A stretch of DNA of 59,421 nucleotides. Origin: Candidatus Kapaibacterium sp. (lineage in GTDB: Bacteria; Bacteroidota; Ignavibacteria; Kapaibacteriales; UBA2268). The DNA lies in contig JAONBD010000009.1 in assembly GCA_028376765.1 (NCBI GenBank), positions 1 through 59,421 on the forward strand, written 5' to 3'. Below the pieces are notes generated by a model, which saw only the letters and a list, made by a program, of their open reading frames with translations, had not been told where the DNA came from and searched no databases. Made by a program: the position numbers and the translations under genes. This document shows, piece by piece, positions 46,077-55,019 of the stretch. Position 1 is the first letter of the stretch, and each line of letters starts with the position of its first letter.

Positions 46077-47851
46077 ATATTATCAGGTTTCAAATTTTCT
46101 ACTGATCTCATTCCTTCAATTTTAAAAAGTTCCAAAAATAGCAAATCCAACTTTTTTCGTTCTTGCATTTTTAAAGTAATTAGACCAGAAAACAATGTGC
46201 CAGTAGTATCTAACTGTATATGTAGCATATTGTTTTTTCCGATTGCCTCAGTTATCCTTTGAAGCATTTTCTCTTTATCTTCACCTGTAATTCTAATTTT
46301 GAAATCATCAATATTTGAATCCCTTTGATTGGTAATATCAAGCCCAGGATTTTCCTTGAAAAATTTATACAAACCAAGGAGTGCTTTGTTTGTAACAACA
46401 AATCTGTTCCAATCAGGTTTTGGTTGAGAATTTGGTGAAGTAATTATCTCAACTTGATCGCCTTCTTTTAGTTTATGACCTATATCGTGGGTAACTCCAT
46501 TTACCTTCCCAGCAATACAGGATATGCCATCTTGCTCAGAAAGGCTAAAAGCATAATCTAAAATTGAAGCTTCGTCTGGCAGAACTAAAGAAATACCATC
46601 TTTGGTGAAAACAGTAATAGCAGAATCAAATAAGTTAACTTTTACTGAATTCCAAATCATTTGAATTGCTTCTTCACCTCTCGATTTAATTATATCTTCT
46701 ACCCATTCTTCCCAATTTGTAATGTCTTCATCGCTTAGATCTAAGCCTCTAGCATTTCCTTTTTCAAAGGTGTAAACACTAAAAAAGCCTTCTTCTGCAA
46801 CTTTTTCCATTTCTTGGGTTCTAATAATAATTTCTACTCTTTTGCCATCAGGTCCATAAAGTTCTGAATTAAGAGAGCGATTCCAATCAATTTTTGGATT
46901 GGAGATGTAATCTAGTAAGTTTATTGTAGTGAAGGCTTTAGCTAGTATGCCATGAGCTGTGTAACATTCAGTAATGTTATTAGAATTAATAATTATTACG
47001 ATAGAATAAAAATTATCAATATCAGATAGGGACTTCCCATCCTGCATGATTTTATAAATTTCGTATTCGTGTTTATGTACAATTGATAAAGTATGATCTA
47101 TAAATTGCTCGTTTAATGACTGCTGAATTAAGTCAGTAAAAAGCTGTATGTACTTTAAAAATTCTTTTCTTTTATCAGTTAAAGCGTTCCGAATAGCTAC
47201 ATAGGTTTGTTTATCCAAAAAGTAAAATGAGAGGTTTTCTAATTCTTGTTTTATTCTGGATAGCCCAAGTTTATGGGCTATTGGAGTGTAGAAATTTAGT
47301 GTTTCGAGTGCAATTTCTTTTTGTTTGTGCTCTTTAAGGTAGTGTAGGGTTCTCATGTTATGGAGTCTATCTGCTAATTTTACAAGGATAATTCTAATAT
47401 CTTTTGCAAGAGCAGTGAAAATCTTTTTGTATGTGTAGGCTTTTCCAATCGATTTTGATGAATTTTCGAAGCTGATTTTGGTTACACCATCAACAATATC
47501 AGCTACCACCTTTCCAAAGCTATCTTTTACTTTAGAATAAGATACATCTTCTACATCTTCTATGGTATCATGCATTAGGCTTGCTGCAATTGTCTCATTA
47601 TCACAAATTGGAAAAATATTAATGAGTAGCAATGCTACTTTTAAAGGGTGGCTGTAATAAGGTTTACCCGATTTCCTTAGAACATCTTTATGGTTATTTA
47701 CACAAAACCAATAAGCACTGCTAAGCATCTCATCATTGAAATCATCTGCAAGTCTGGTTTTTGCTGATTTAATAAATAAAGAAAAGTCCTCATCGGCACT
47801 ATCGCCTATGGGCATTTTTTCTTCGTACTCTAATTCAAATAAAATTTCCAT
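46073..47851 (-). CDS. RelA/SpoT homologue with intact hydrolase and degenerate synthetase
   Basis: A 592-residue protein of the (p)ppGpp family, shorter than the 700-750 typical of SpoT/Rel. The HD hydrolase is intact: His68 (YYSHPLKV), His94-Asp95 (MHDTIED) and LADRLHNMRTL with Asp161. The synthetase region keeps YGPDGKRVEIIIRTQEM (332-348), but the G-loop expected as GYQSLHT reads WNRSLNS (323-329) and the AAHW block reads FSVYTF. A TGS domain (about 395-460, VLPDEASILDYAFSL) and a C-terminal ACT-like domain follow. It is probably a ppGpp hydrolase. The ATG is 45 bases from the divergent LD-carboxypeptidase gene. Confidence 0.9.
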   Translation of the reverse strand: MEILFELEYEEKMPIGDSADEDFSLFIKSAKTRLADDFNDEMLSSAYWFCVNNHKDVLRKSGKPYYSHPLKVALLLINIFPICDNETIAASLMHDTIEDVEDVSYSKVKDSFGKVVADIVDGVTKISFENSSKSIGKAYTYKKIFTALAKDIRIILVKLADRLHNMRTLHYLKEHKQKEIALETLNFYTPIAHKLGLSRIKQELENLSFYFLDKQTYVAIRNALTDKRKEFLKYIQLFTDLIQQSLNEQFIDHTLSIVHKHEYEIYKIMQDGKSLSDIDNFYSIVIIINSNNITECYTAHGILAKAFTTINLLDYISNPKIDWNRSLNSELYGPDGKRVEIIIRTQEMEKVAEEGFFSVYTFEKGNARGLDLSDEDITNWEEWVEDIIKSRGEEAIQMIWNSVKVNLFDSAITVFTKDGISLVLPDEASILDYAFSLSEQDGISCIAGKVNGVTHDIGHKLKEGDQVEIITSPNSQPKPDWNRFVVTNKALLGLYKFFKENPGLDITNQRDSNIDDFKIRITGEDKEKMLQRITEAIGKNNMLHIQLDTTGTLFSGLITLKMQERKKLDLLFLELFKIEGMRSVENLKPDNI

Positions 47852-47896
47852 ATTGCAATATTAAAAACTTGAAAATTAAAAACAAGAATAATAATT

Positions 47897-48940
47897 ATGG
47901 ATAGAAGAAATTTATTAAAGGCTATTGGAGGATTAACTCTGCTAGCTTCTAGCAATAAATCTTTTGCAATCAATAACAAACAGGCTCTTATAAAACCAAA
48001 AGTGTTATCTGAGGGTGACAAAGTAAGCATAATTGCTCCTGGTTCAGCAGTATCTTCTCCAGATGATCACAACCGAGCAATAGAAATATTAGATAAGCTA
48101 AATCTTAAACATGAATTTGCACCAAATGTAAAAATTGGTTCAGGTTACAAAACAAGATCTATAAAAGAGAGAGTGGAAGACTTACACTTTGCTTTTGAAA
48201 GTGATTCAAAAGCGGTTATAGCTATTAGGGGAGGATATGGTTCAGCCTCCATGCTGCCATATATAGATTTCAATTTGATAAAAAGGAATCCTAAAATATT
48301 TTGTGGGTATAGCGATGTTACTGCTTTGCATCTTGCGATAAACAAAGTAGTAAATATGGTAACATTTCATGGACCAGTATTGCTATCAAAATTTGATAAT
48401 TACACATTTGAAAATTTTAAAATGGCATTGTTTGGATATTCTAGCAACTATGCAATTTCTAATCCCAAAAGCAAATCATTGAGAGAAGCAAACCCAATAA
48501 CTATTATATCAGCTGGAAAAGCAAAAGGCAAACTTTTGGGTGGGAATTTATCATTGTTAACATCTTTATTGGGATCAGAATATTGTCCATCGTTACAAAA
48601 CAATAAAGATAGAATTTTATTTATAGAAGATGTTGGGGAAGCCCCCTATAAAATTCATCGAATGTTAACCCAATTAAAACTAGCTGGCTACTTTGATAGT
48701 AGCCATATAAGCGGATTAATAATAGGTAAGTGTGATGATTGCACAAGAAATTCTGCTTCAACTTGGGATCAATCAGAGATGGAAGTATATTATGAATTTT
48801 TTAATTCTGTAGATTTTCCAGTTATCCATGGTTTTTTAATTGGGCATACTAGCTCTCAAACAACTTTACCAATTGGTGTTGAAGTTGAGATTGATACTGA
48901 TAATAAGAGAGTGGTTTTATTAGAAAAACCACACTCATAA
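47897..48940 (+). CDS. LD-carboxypeptidase (peptidase S66)
   Basis: Cleaves the terminal D-Ala of murein tetrapeptides in cell-wall recycling. The 347-residue protein has a twin-arginine-like start (MDRRNLLKAIGGLTLL) suggesting export. The catalytic Ser is Ser139 in FCGYSDVTALHLA. The supporting Glu is in IEDVGEAPYKIHRML (about 248) and the His in IGHTSSQTTLPIGVEVEID (about 316). Many relatives are cytoplasmic, so a Tat signal, if real, places it in the periplasm. Confidence 0.92.
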   Translation: MDRRNLLKAIGGLTLLASSNKSFAINNKQALIKPKVLSEGDKVSIIAPGSAVSSPDDHNRAIEILDKLNLKHEFAPNVKIGSGYKTRSIKERVEDLHFAFESDSKAVIAIRGGYGSASMLPYIDFNLIKRNPKIFCGYSDVTALHLAINKVVNMVTFHGPVLLSKFDNYTFENFKMALFGYSSNYAISNPKSKSLREANPITIISAGKAKGKLLGGNLSLLTSLLGSEYCPSLQNNKDRILFIEDVGEAPYKIHRMLTQLKLAGYFDSSHISGLIIGKCDDCTRNSASTWDQSEMEVYYEFFNSVDFPVIHGFLIGHTSSQTTLPIGVEVEIDTDNKRVVLLEKPHS

Positions 48941-49087
48941 TTTTGATTTAAAGCCCCTTTTAATTATATTAAGATTTAATAGAGTAAAAAAAATAAAAAA
49001 GTGTGTGACCTTTTGGACATATAATTGTCAATTAGTTAATAAAGCAATAAAAAACAGAACATTAATAAATAATCAAAGGATTAATCA

Positions 49088-52000
49088 ATGAAAAAACTAC
49101 TACTACTATTTGCCGTGTTGGCATTATCAATAAGCGCATTCTCACAGAATGTGAAATTTTCTGAGGAGCTCAAAAATAGAGCAAATTCTGATATTCAGGC
49201 TGCAAAAGATGAAGTTAAAGTACCAGAATTTATTAGCAAAAAACTTTCTAACCAATTGATGAGTGGAGCAAACTCTCTAGGAAGAAAGTTTATCATTGCT
49301 TTTCCAATGAATGAAATACCTACTCACCCTACACAAGCATTAGATGTATACATAGCATCTTCTGAGGAAACACAAGTAAAAATATTTAACGAGCTAACTG
49401 GTTTTGAAAGAACATTAAATATCCAACCTGGAGATATTGGAGTTCTTTCTTCTGCTCTTGGCGATTTAGCTTGGGAATACGAAGTTCGTGAAGTAGATGA
49501 TGTAGTTGAAAAAGGATTCAGTATCATATCTGACAAACCAATTTCGGTTTATGTAATGAACTCTAAAAGAGTATCTACTGAAGGTTTTCTAGCGATTCCA
49601 GTTTCTGCTTGGGGTACTGAATACAGACACTGTTCATATTATGACTTTAATGAAAGTAGAGAATGGGCATCTGGGTTTATTGTTGTGGCATCCGAAAAAA
49701 ATACACGAGTAAATATTGACCTTAAAGGTGAAGGCGCTGTTATTCCTGCTGAAGGTGGAAAAAAGATTGGAGATAGCTTTAGCTTCAAAATGGATGAAGG
49801 TGAAGTATATATGTTACGTGGAACTGGTACTACTCGTGGACTATTTGATATGAGTGGTACTCACATTACTGCCGATAAACCTATTGGTGTTATTTCTTTC
49901 CACGAAAGGGTAATGATTCCAGCAACTGTTGTAAGAAATGGTAGAGATCACTTGTCTGCAATGATGCCTCCAGTGCAAGCTTGGGGTAGCCAATATACTT
50001 CGGTTGAACTTGATAGAAAAACTGACAAAGGTGATTTCTTTAGAGTAATGGCTGCAGAACCAAATACTGAATTTGTTGTTAGATGGTACGATAAAGCTAC
50101 TGGTGCTCAAATCGGTAACTGGGATGGAGTACTTGCTGAAGCTGGTGATTTTGCTGAATATCACCCAAATGCAGCTTCTGCTTGTGCTGGTAATAACTCT
50201 TTTACTTCGATTAGAGGAACTTCTATTTTCAAATCAATTAAAACTGTTGATGGAGAAGAAGTAGTAAACAAACAAAAGCCAATCTTTGTAATGCAATATT
50301 CATATTCTGCTTGTTGGGATAACGCAGGTGGTAATTATGATCCATTCATGTTCCCTGTTTCAACAGTTGAGCAGTTTACTAAAAGTACAATATTTATGAC
50401 TCCATCTAACAAATCTGGAAATGATTATGTAGATAACTTTATGAATCTAATTATCCAAGGTGATCCAAACGATCCAGTAAGAAATATTGAGCTTTTAAGT
50501 TCAGTGAAATATGATGGTGTTCCTATCATTGATATTCAAACTGATTTGCCAGGAAATGAGATTGCAGAAGGTCTTTATTGGGTTACAATAAGACCAGAAG
50601 TTGGCCCACATACTTTAGAAGGTGAAGCTAAATTTGGTGGTTACCTTTACGGTTTTGCTCAATTTGACTCTTATGGATGGCCTGCTGCAACTGCTTATGC
50701 TAACCTAGGCGAACAAGATACATTACCTCCAGTTATTATAAAAGAAAATGAATGCTATACCTATAAAATTCAAGCAACAGAAATTAGAGATGAGGAGCCT
50801 TTAGGCGAAGAGCCACCACAAGTGGATCAGCATATTGATAGAGATCCTCAAATTATATTTAATGATAACTTTAAAGATTGGGTTATTAATCCAGACTTAG
50901 AGACTGAAGACTGGTATCTAACACCTGGTGGAGATGAAGATTTTAACTTTATATTTGAAGTTGAAGACCCAACTCAAGACGCAATGGTAATCTATGAGGT
51001 TTTTGATAGAGCATTGAATCCTAAAACTTCAAGACCAAATAGTACTATTGATACAATCATTTACAAAGCTGATAAGCTAAGATTAGAACCAGAATTTATT
51101 GATTTTGAATTAGTAAGAATTTCAACAGAAAAATCAATTATGGTAAAAATTATTTCTTCTAAAGATGATCCAACAGAAATTACTGATTTAGGACTACGTG
51201 GAATCGAATCGCAAGCATTCACTTTTGGAGATGACTTCCCTGGATTGCCTTTCACATTAGAAGCTAATGGTGAAATTGAATTTTCTGTAGTATATACTCC
51301 TACACAAGAATGGTTAGATGTAACAGAATATCAAGATGGGCAGTATGATGCTGATGAAATGTTTTTCTCTACAGAATGTGTTGATTGGGAATATTCTTTA
51401 AAAGGTCAAGGTGGAGAAAACTATATGATAGTATCGCCATGGTCTAATAAAGCAATTGCAGTTCAACAAAACACGCAAATAAACTCGCAACAAAAAATTG
51501 TAATTTCAAACTGGAACTTAGCACTAAACAGACAAGCTACATGGCCTTTGGAAGTTTATGGTATTGATCTAGATGGTATTGTAGACGAAAATGGAACTGC
51601 TACTGCAATGGCTCCATTTACAGTAGAAGCTGGTAAGAGCAATTCAATTGATGCTGCAGGGAATTTCTTGACTCCAATGGCTGCAATTCCTGCAAGTGCT
51701 GATAGACCAGATGTTGTATTCAATACTGCTTTATTTGAATCTGCTGTTGATGGTCAATTTGTTAGAGATATTCCTTTCAATTCAAATGCAAAAATTTATG
51801 ATGGGGATTTAGCAGACGATACACTATCTCTTTGGGATGCTAGAGTGATTTCTTCTGATGCATTATTAACTAATGAAATTTGGTCTAAAACTAGAGTTCA
51901 AATGACTGTTGATTCTAGAAATGCAGAAGTAGCTAATGGATATATTAGCATATCAAACTTGTCTCAATCTGATGATGCAAATGCTTCAATCCAATTGGTA

Positions 52001-54073
52001 GAGCTAAGATTTGCTGATAATGAAAGAGTTGGAGATACAGGTGCTGATGCTTGGACTTCTTTAAATCCTGATAATGGTGTTACTGGCGAATTTGAAATTA
52101 GACAAACAGATCCTAATAACCCAAGATGGGCTCAGCATTATGATCAATTCCTTGTAAACGGTGCTACTAATAATGGTGTAGATATTTATCCATCTGTAGT
52201 TGATAATGTTCCTGCAAATGCTTATCAAGGTACAATCAATATTCCAGTTCAGTTTACTCCTAAAGGACAGTACGAAAATAATGGTGAGATTTATCAAAGT
52301 CGTGAGTTCACTATTGATGCACTTGTAATTGTAAATGGTAGCTTAGAAACAATTACTGGTACTGTAGTTGGATCGGCTTATTTACCTAAGCTTGAATTGA
52401 CAGATGCTGGTTATGACCAAGCTGATGCCGTTCTTGCTGGTGCAACATTTGGTGGGGATTTACTTGAAATACCAGTTACTAACTCAGGAACAAATGACGA
52501 CTTATACATTTACTCAATAGCAAATAGTGAGAATATTGATTGGACTGGTAATGGTAATAATGTTGATGACTTCATTTTTGACCCAGCTAATTCAACTTTT
52601 GATCCTAGAGATCCAGCAATGAACGAAGCTACTCCTTTTGCTATAGCTCAAGGTCAAACTGAATATTTAAGATTCATATTTAGCCCAAGTGATGATGAAC
52701 TTGTTGGTGAGAAAACTGCATTCTTTGAATTGAGTAACAGTGGTGATGTACTTGCAACTGAACCACAAGATACTGATACTAGAGATGGTGCAACAATTGA
52801 TAGATCTAACCTTTCTGGCTTTGTTAAGGCTGTCGGAATTAATGGTCTTGGAACTGATTTTGATGCTCTTATCGAATGTGATGCCTCTCCGTTACAATCA
52901 ATTATATTTGAAAATACTGGAACTGAACCATTTAGAATTGATCTAATAACAGATGATGCAGGTAATGATGTATCAGTTAATAACCCTTGGTTTGTATTCT
53001 ACGATGAAAATGGAATTGAAGTAGATATTAAGTATTACGAAGGAAAAGATGTTGCTCCAATCGATAACAATGGTAACCCTGGAACTTTAAATGTTCTTTG
53101 TAGATTTGATGCATCAAGAGCGGGTGGTTTAAAACCAATTCCTAATCTTACTATCCAATATACAGGTAACTTCTATGATGCTACTGGTGATATTGATGAA
53201 AAAACAAATGCTGATATTATTCTAACAGCGTCATATTTCAATAGTAAACTTGATTTCGATGTTAATTCAATTGATGGTGATCAAAGACTTATTAATCTTT
53301 CATTAACAAATGAAGGTGGTAAAAACTTTGGTGTTAACGTTGTGTTAGATGAAAATCATGAGACATTGTACGATGATAATTATGACAACATCAATGTTGA
53401 CTATATTGAATTTGTAGTTGAATACAGAGCTGACCAATTATTCCAAATGATCGATCAAAACGGAAATTTAGAATATACTCCATCTGATCTAGTAAATGGT
53501 TGGACAATAACTGCAGAAAAAATTGCTACAACAAATACTGAAGTTGAAAAATGTAGATCTACTGGTACTATTTTAGTAGATGTGGTTGAAGTGAAATATA
53601 CATTAACTGCTCCAAATGGTGATTACTTAAGAGGTAATGGCGATTTAATTTATCCTCATTATCAAGCCTTAATCTCTGAATGTCCTGATGTTGTTGTAAC
53701 TGTTAAAGATATTACACTTGGCGATAAAGATGCTTGTGTAGAAAACCAAGATGGTGAAGGAACAATGAACACTGACGAATGTATTGCAGAGTTTAGAGCT
53801 GTTGATCCTAATTTAGGTCCAGAATATAATACTGACGTTCAGATTACTACTTCAACAATGAAAATTAATTACTCTGTTGGTGTATCTAATTTAACTAAGG
53901 TAGAAGTTGTAGATGCTAATGGAAATGTTGTTGCAGTTCCAGTTAACCAACATACAGAAAAAGGTACTTACGAAGTTGAAATTCCATTGAATAACCTTTC
54001 AAGTGGTGCTCACTTTGTTAGAGTAACTTCTCTATCTTACCAAGAAACTAAAAAAGTTATGGTAGTAAAATAA
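49088..54073 (+). CDS. Giant T9SS-secreted IgGFc-binding-type protein
   Basis: A 1661-residue protein with a signal peptide (KKLLLLFAVLALSISAFSQ). From about residue 65 to 400 it matches the IgGFc-binding N-terminal domain (GRKFIIAFPMNE ... DKPISVYVMNSK ... PVSAWGTEYRHCSYYD). The central part has choice-of-anchor-like and Ig-like segments with a few Cys. The last 75 residues (VEVVDANGNVVAVPVNQHTE ... GAHFVRVTSLSYQETKKVMV) form a T9SS sorting domain. The family name reflects similarity to mammalian FCGBP and does not show IgG binding. AAAGGA lies 7 bases before the ATG, and a strong terminator follows. Confidence 0.88.
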   Translation: MKKLLLLFAVLALSISAFSQNVKFSEELKNRANSDIQAAKDEVKVPEFISKKLSNQLMSGANSLGRKFIIAFPMNEIPTHPTQALDVYIASSEETQVKIFNELTGFERTLNIQPGDIGVLSSALGDLAWEYEVREVDDVVEKGFSIISDKPISVYVMNSKRVSTEGFLAIPVSAWGTEYRHCSYYDFNESREWASGFIVVASEKNTRVNIDLKGEGAVIPAEGGKKIGDSFSFKMDEGEVYMLRGTGTTRGLFDMSGTHITADKPIGVISFHERVMIPATVVRNGRDHLSAMMPPVQAWGSQYTSVELDRKTDKGDFFRVMAAEPNTEFVVRWYDKATGAQIGNWDGVLAEAGDFAEYHPNAASACAGNNSFTSIRGTSIFKSIKTVDGEEVVNKQKPIFVMQYSYSACWDNAGGNYDPFMFPVSTVEQFTKSTIFMTPSNKSGNDYVDNFMNLIIQGDPNDPVRNIELLSSVKYDGVPIIDIQTDLPGNEIAEGLYWVTIRPEVGPHTLEGEAKFGGYLYGFAQFDSYGWPAATAYANLGEQDTLPPVIIKENECYTYKIQATEIRDEEPLGEEPPQVDQHIDRDPQIIFNDNFKDWVINPDLETEDWYLTPGGDEDFNFIFEVEDPTQDAMVIYEVFDRALNPKTSRPNSTIDTIIYKADKLRLEPEFIDFELVRISTEKSIMVKIISSKDDPTEITDLGLRGIESQAFTFGDDFPGLPFTLEANGEIEFSVVYTPTQEWLDVTEYQDGQYDADEMFFSTECVDWEYSLKGQGGENYMIVSPWSNKAIAVQQNTQINSQQKIVISNWNLALNRQATWPLEVYGIDLDGIVDENGTATAMAPFTVEAGKSNSIDAAGNFLTPMAAIPASADRPDVVFNTALFESAVDGQFVRDIPFNSNAKIYDGDLADDTLSLWDARVISSDALLTNEIWSKTRVQMTVDSRNAEVANGYISISNLSQSDDANASIQLVELRFADNERVGDTGADAWTSLNPDNGVTGEFEIRQTDPNNPRWAQHYDQFLVNGATNNGVDIYPSVVDNVPANAYQGTINIPVQFTPKGQYENNGEIYQSREFTIDALVIVNGSLETITGTVVGSAYLPKLELTDAGYDQADAVLAGATFGGDLLEIPVTNSGTNDDLYIYSIANSENIDWTGNGNNVDDFIFDPANSTFDPRDPAMNEATPFAIAQGQTEYLRFIFSPSDDELVGEKTAFFELSNSGDVLATEPQDTDTRDGATIDRSNLSGFVKAVGINGLGTDFDALIECDASPLQSIIFENTGTEPFRIDLITDDAGNDVSVNNPWFVFYDENGIEVDIKYYEGKDVAPIDNNGNPGTLNVLCRFDASRAGGLKPIPNLTIQYTGNFYDATGDIDEKTNADIILTASYFNSKLDFDVNSIDGDQRLINLSLTNEGGKNFGVNVVLDENHETLYDDNYDNINVDYIEFVVEYRADQLFQMIDQNGNLEYTPSDLVNGWTITAEKIATTNTEVEKCRSTGTILVDVVEVKYTLTAPNGDYLRGNGDLIYPHYQALISECPDVVVTVKDITLGDKDACVENQDGEGTMNTDECIAEFRAVDPNLGPEYNTDVQITTSTMKINYSVGVSNLTKVEVVDANGNVVAVPVNQHTEKGTYEVEIPLNNLSSGAHFVRVTSLSYQETKKVMVVK

Positions 54074-54106
54074 TACTCACAAAACTTTTAGTTTTTTAAA
54101 TATTAT

Positions 54107-54141
54107 AAAGGTGGAATCATTAATTTGATTCCACCTTTTTT
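54107..54141 (+). terminator. Rho-independent terminator of the giant secreted protein gene
   Basis: AAAGGTGGAATCA (54107-54119) pairs perfectly with TGATTCCACCTTT (54126-54138) and ends in a run of T. It lies two bases from the stop of the convergent MBL gene, and may serve both strands, though the minus-strand T run is weak. Confidence 0.92.
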
Positions 54142-54142
54142 A

Positions 54143-54919
54143 TTACATTATTTCCAAGCCGTCAAATGCTAGATTTATATTTTTGGGGAGAGTGGGGTCT
54201 ACAACAGAGTGCTTGATATTATGTGCTATATGAGTGAAATAGGTCTGTTTGGCACCAATGCGTTTAGCAATATCAATTGATTCTTCAATTGTAAAATGTG
54301 TTGGATGAGGCGTAAATCTAAGTGAATCTAATATCAAATAGTCTAACCCTTTTAGCTTCGATAATGATTCTTCCGAGATATAATTTGTATCGGTACAGTA
54401 AGCAAAATTCCCTATTCTAAATCCTAACACGGGTAGATTGCCATGCATTAATTTTATTATTTCAAACTCAATATCACCAATTATAAAATTATCTTCCTCA
54501 ATAATATTAACATCAATTTTAGGAATGCCGCCGCCTATTTGCTCTGCCTTCCCAAATGCGTAAGAGAAAATACTTTTAATAGATTCTAATGTTTTAGAAT
54601 TAAGATAAATTGGCATTTGTTTTTTTGATGTAAAGTTAAAAGCTCTTATATCATCAAATCCCGATATGTGATCAAAATGATGATGAGTGTAAACAACAGC
54701 GTCTAGTTTATCTACATTATATTTAAGCATCTGTTGTCGAAAGTCAGCAGAGCTATCAATGATTACTCTTGTAGTATCTGTTTCAATCATTACAGAACAT
54801 CTTAACCTTTTATCCCTAATGTCATTAGACACGCAGGTATCGCACTTACAGGAGATAGTAGGTACACCAGAGGAAGTTCCAGTTCCTAGAAGGGTAAATT
54901 TGATTTTTGGCTGATTCAT
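54143..54919 (-). CDS. MBL-fold metallo-hydrolase, PhnP-like
   Basis: A 258-residue metallo-beta-lactamase fold protein. The metal site is THHHFDHISG (about 79-88), with later His in KLMHGN and TDTNYISEES. The N-terminal GTGTSSGVPTISCKCDTC has Cys residues that may bind a structural zinc as in PhnP. Known relatives hydrolyse cyclic phosphodiesters or nucleotides. The exact substrate is unknown. No phn genes are nearby. Confidence 0.9.
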   Translation of the reverse strand: MNQPKIKFTLLGTGTSSGVPTISCKCDTCVSNDIRDKRLRCSVMIETDTTRVIIDSSADFRQQMLKYNVDKLDAVVYTHHHFDHISGFDDIRAFNFTSKKQMPIYLNSKTLESIKSIFSYAFGKAEQIGGGIPKIDVNIIEEDNFIIGDIEFEIIKLMHGNLPVLGFRIGNFAYCTDTNYISEESLSKLKGLDYLILDSLRFTPHPTHFTIEESIDIAKRIGAKQTYFTHIAHNIKHSVVDPTLPKNINLAFDGLEIM

Positions 54920-55019
54920 TTTAATAATTATTCTAAATTGCGATTATTCAATAAATGTAACGAAAGAAAGTCTCTTAGTGTCTATAAAATTAATCAATTC
55001 AACTACTAAACATAAAATT

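Noticed and set aside
48911-48932. Perfect hairpin GTGGTTTT/AAAACCAC at the end of the LD-carboxypeptidase gene
   Set aside because: It sits inside the coding region before the stop and lacks a following T run, so I do not call it a terminator.
49841-50164. 107-residue minus-strand open frame inside the giant secreted protein gene
   Set aside because: Antisense shadow with no start motif or domain.
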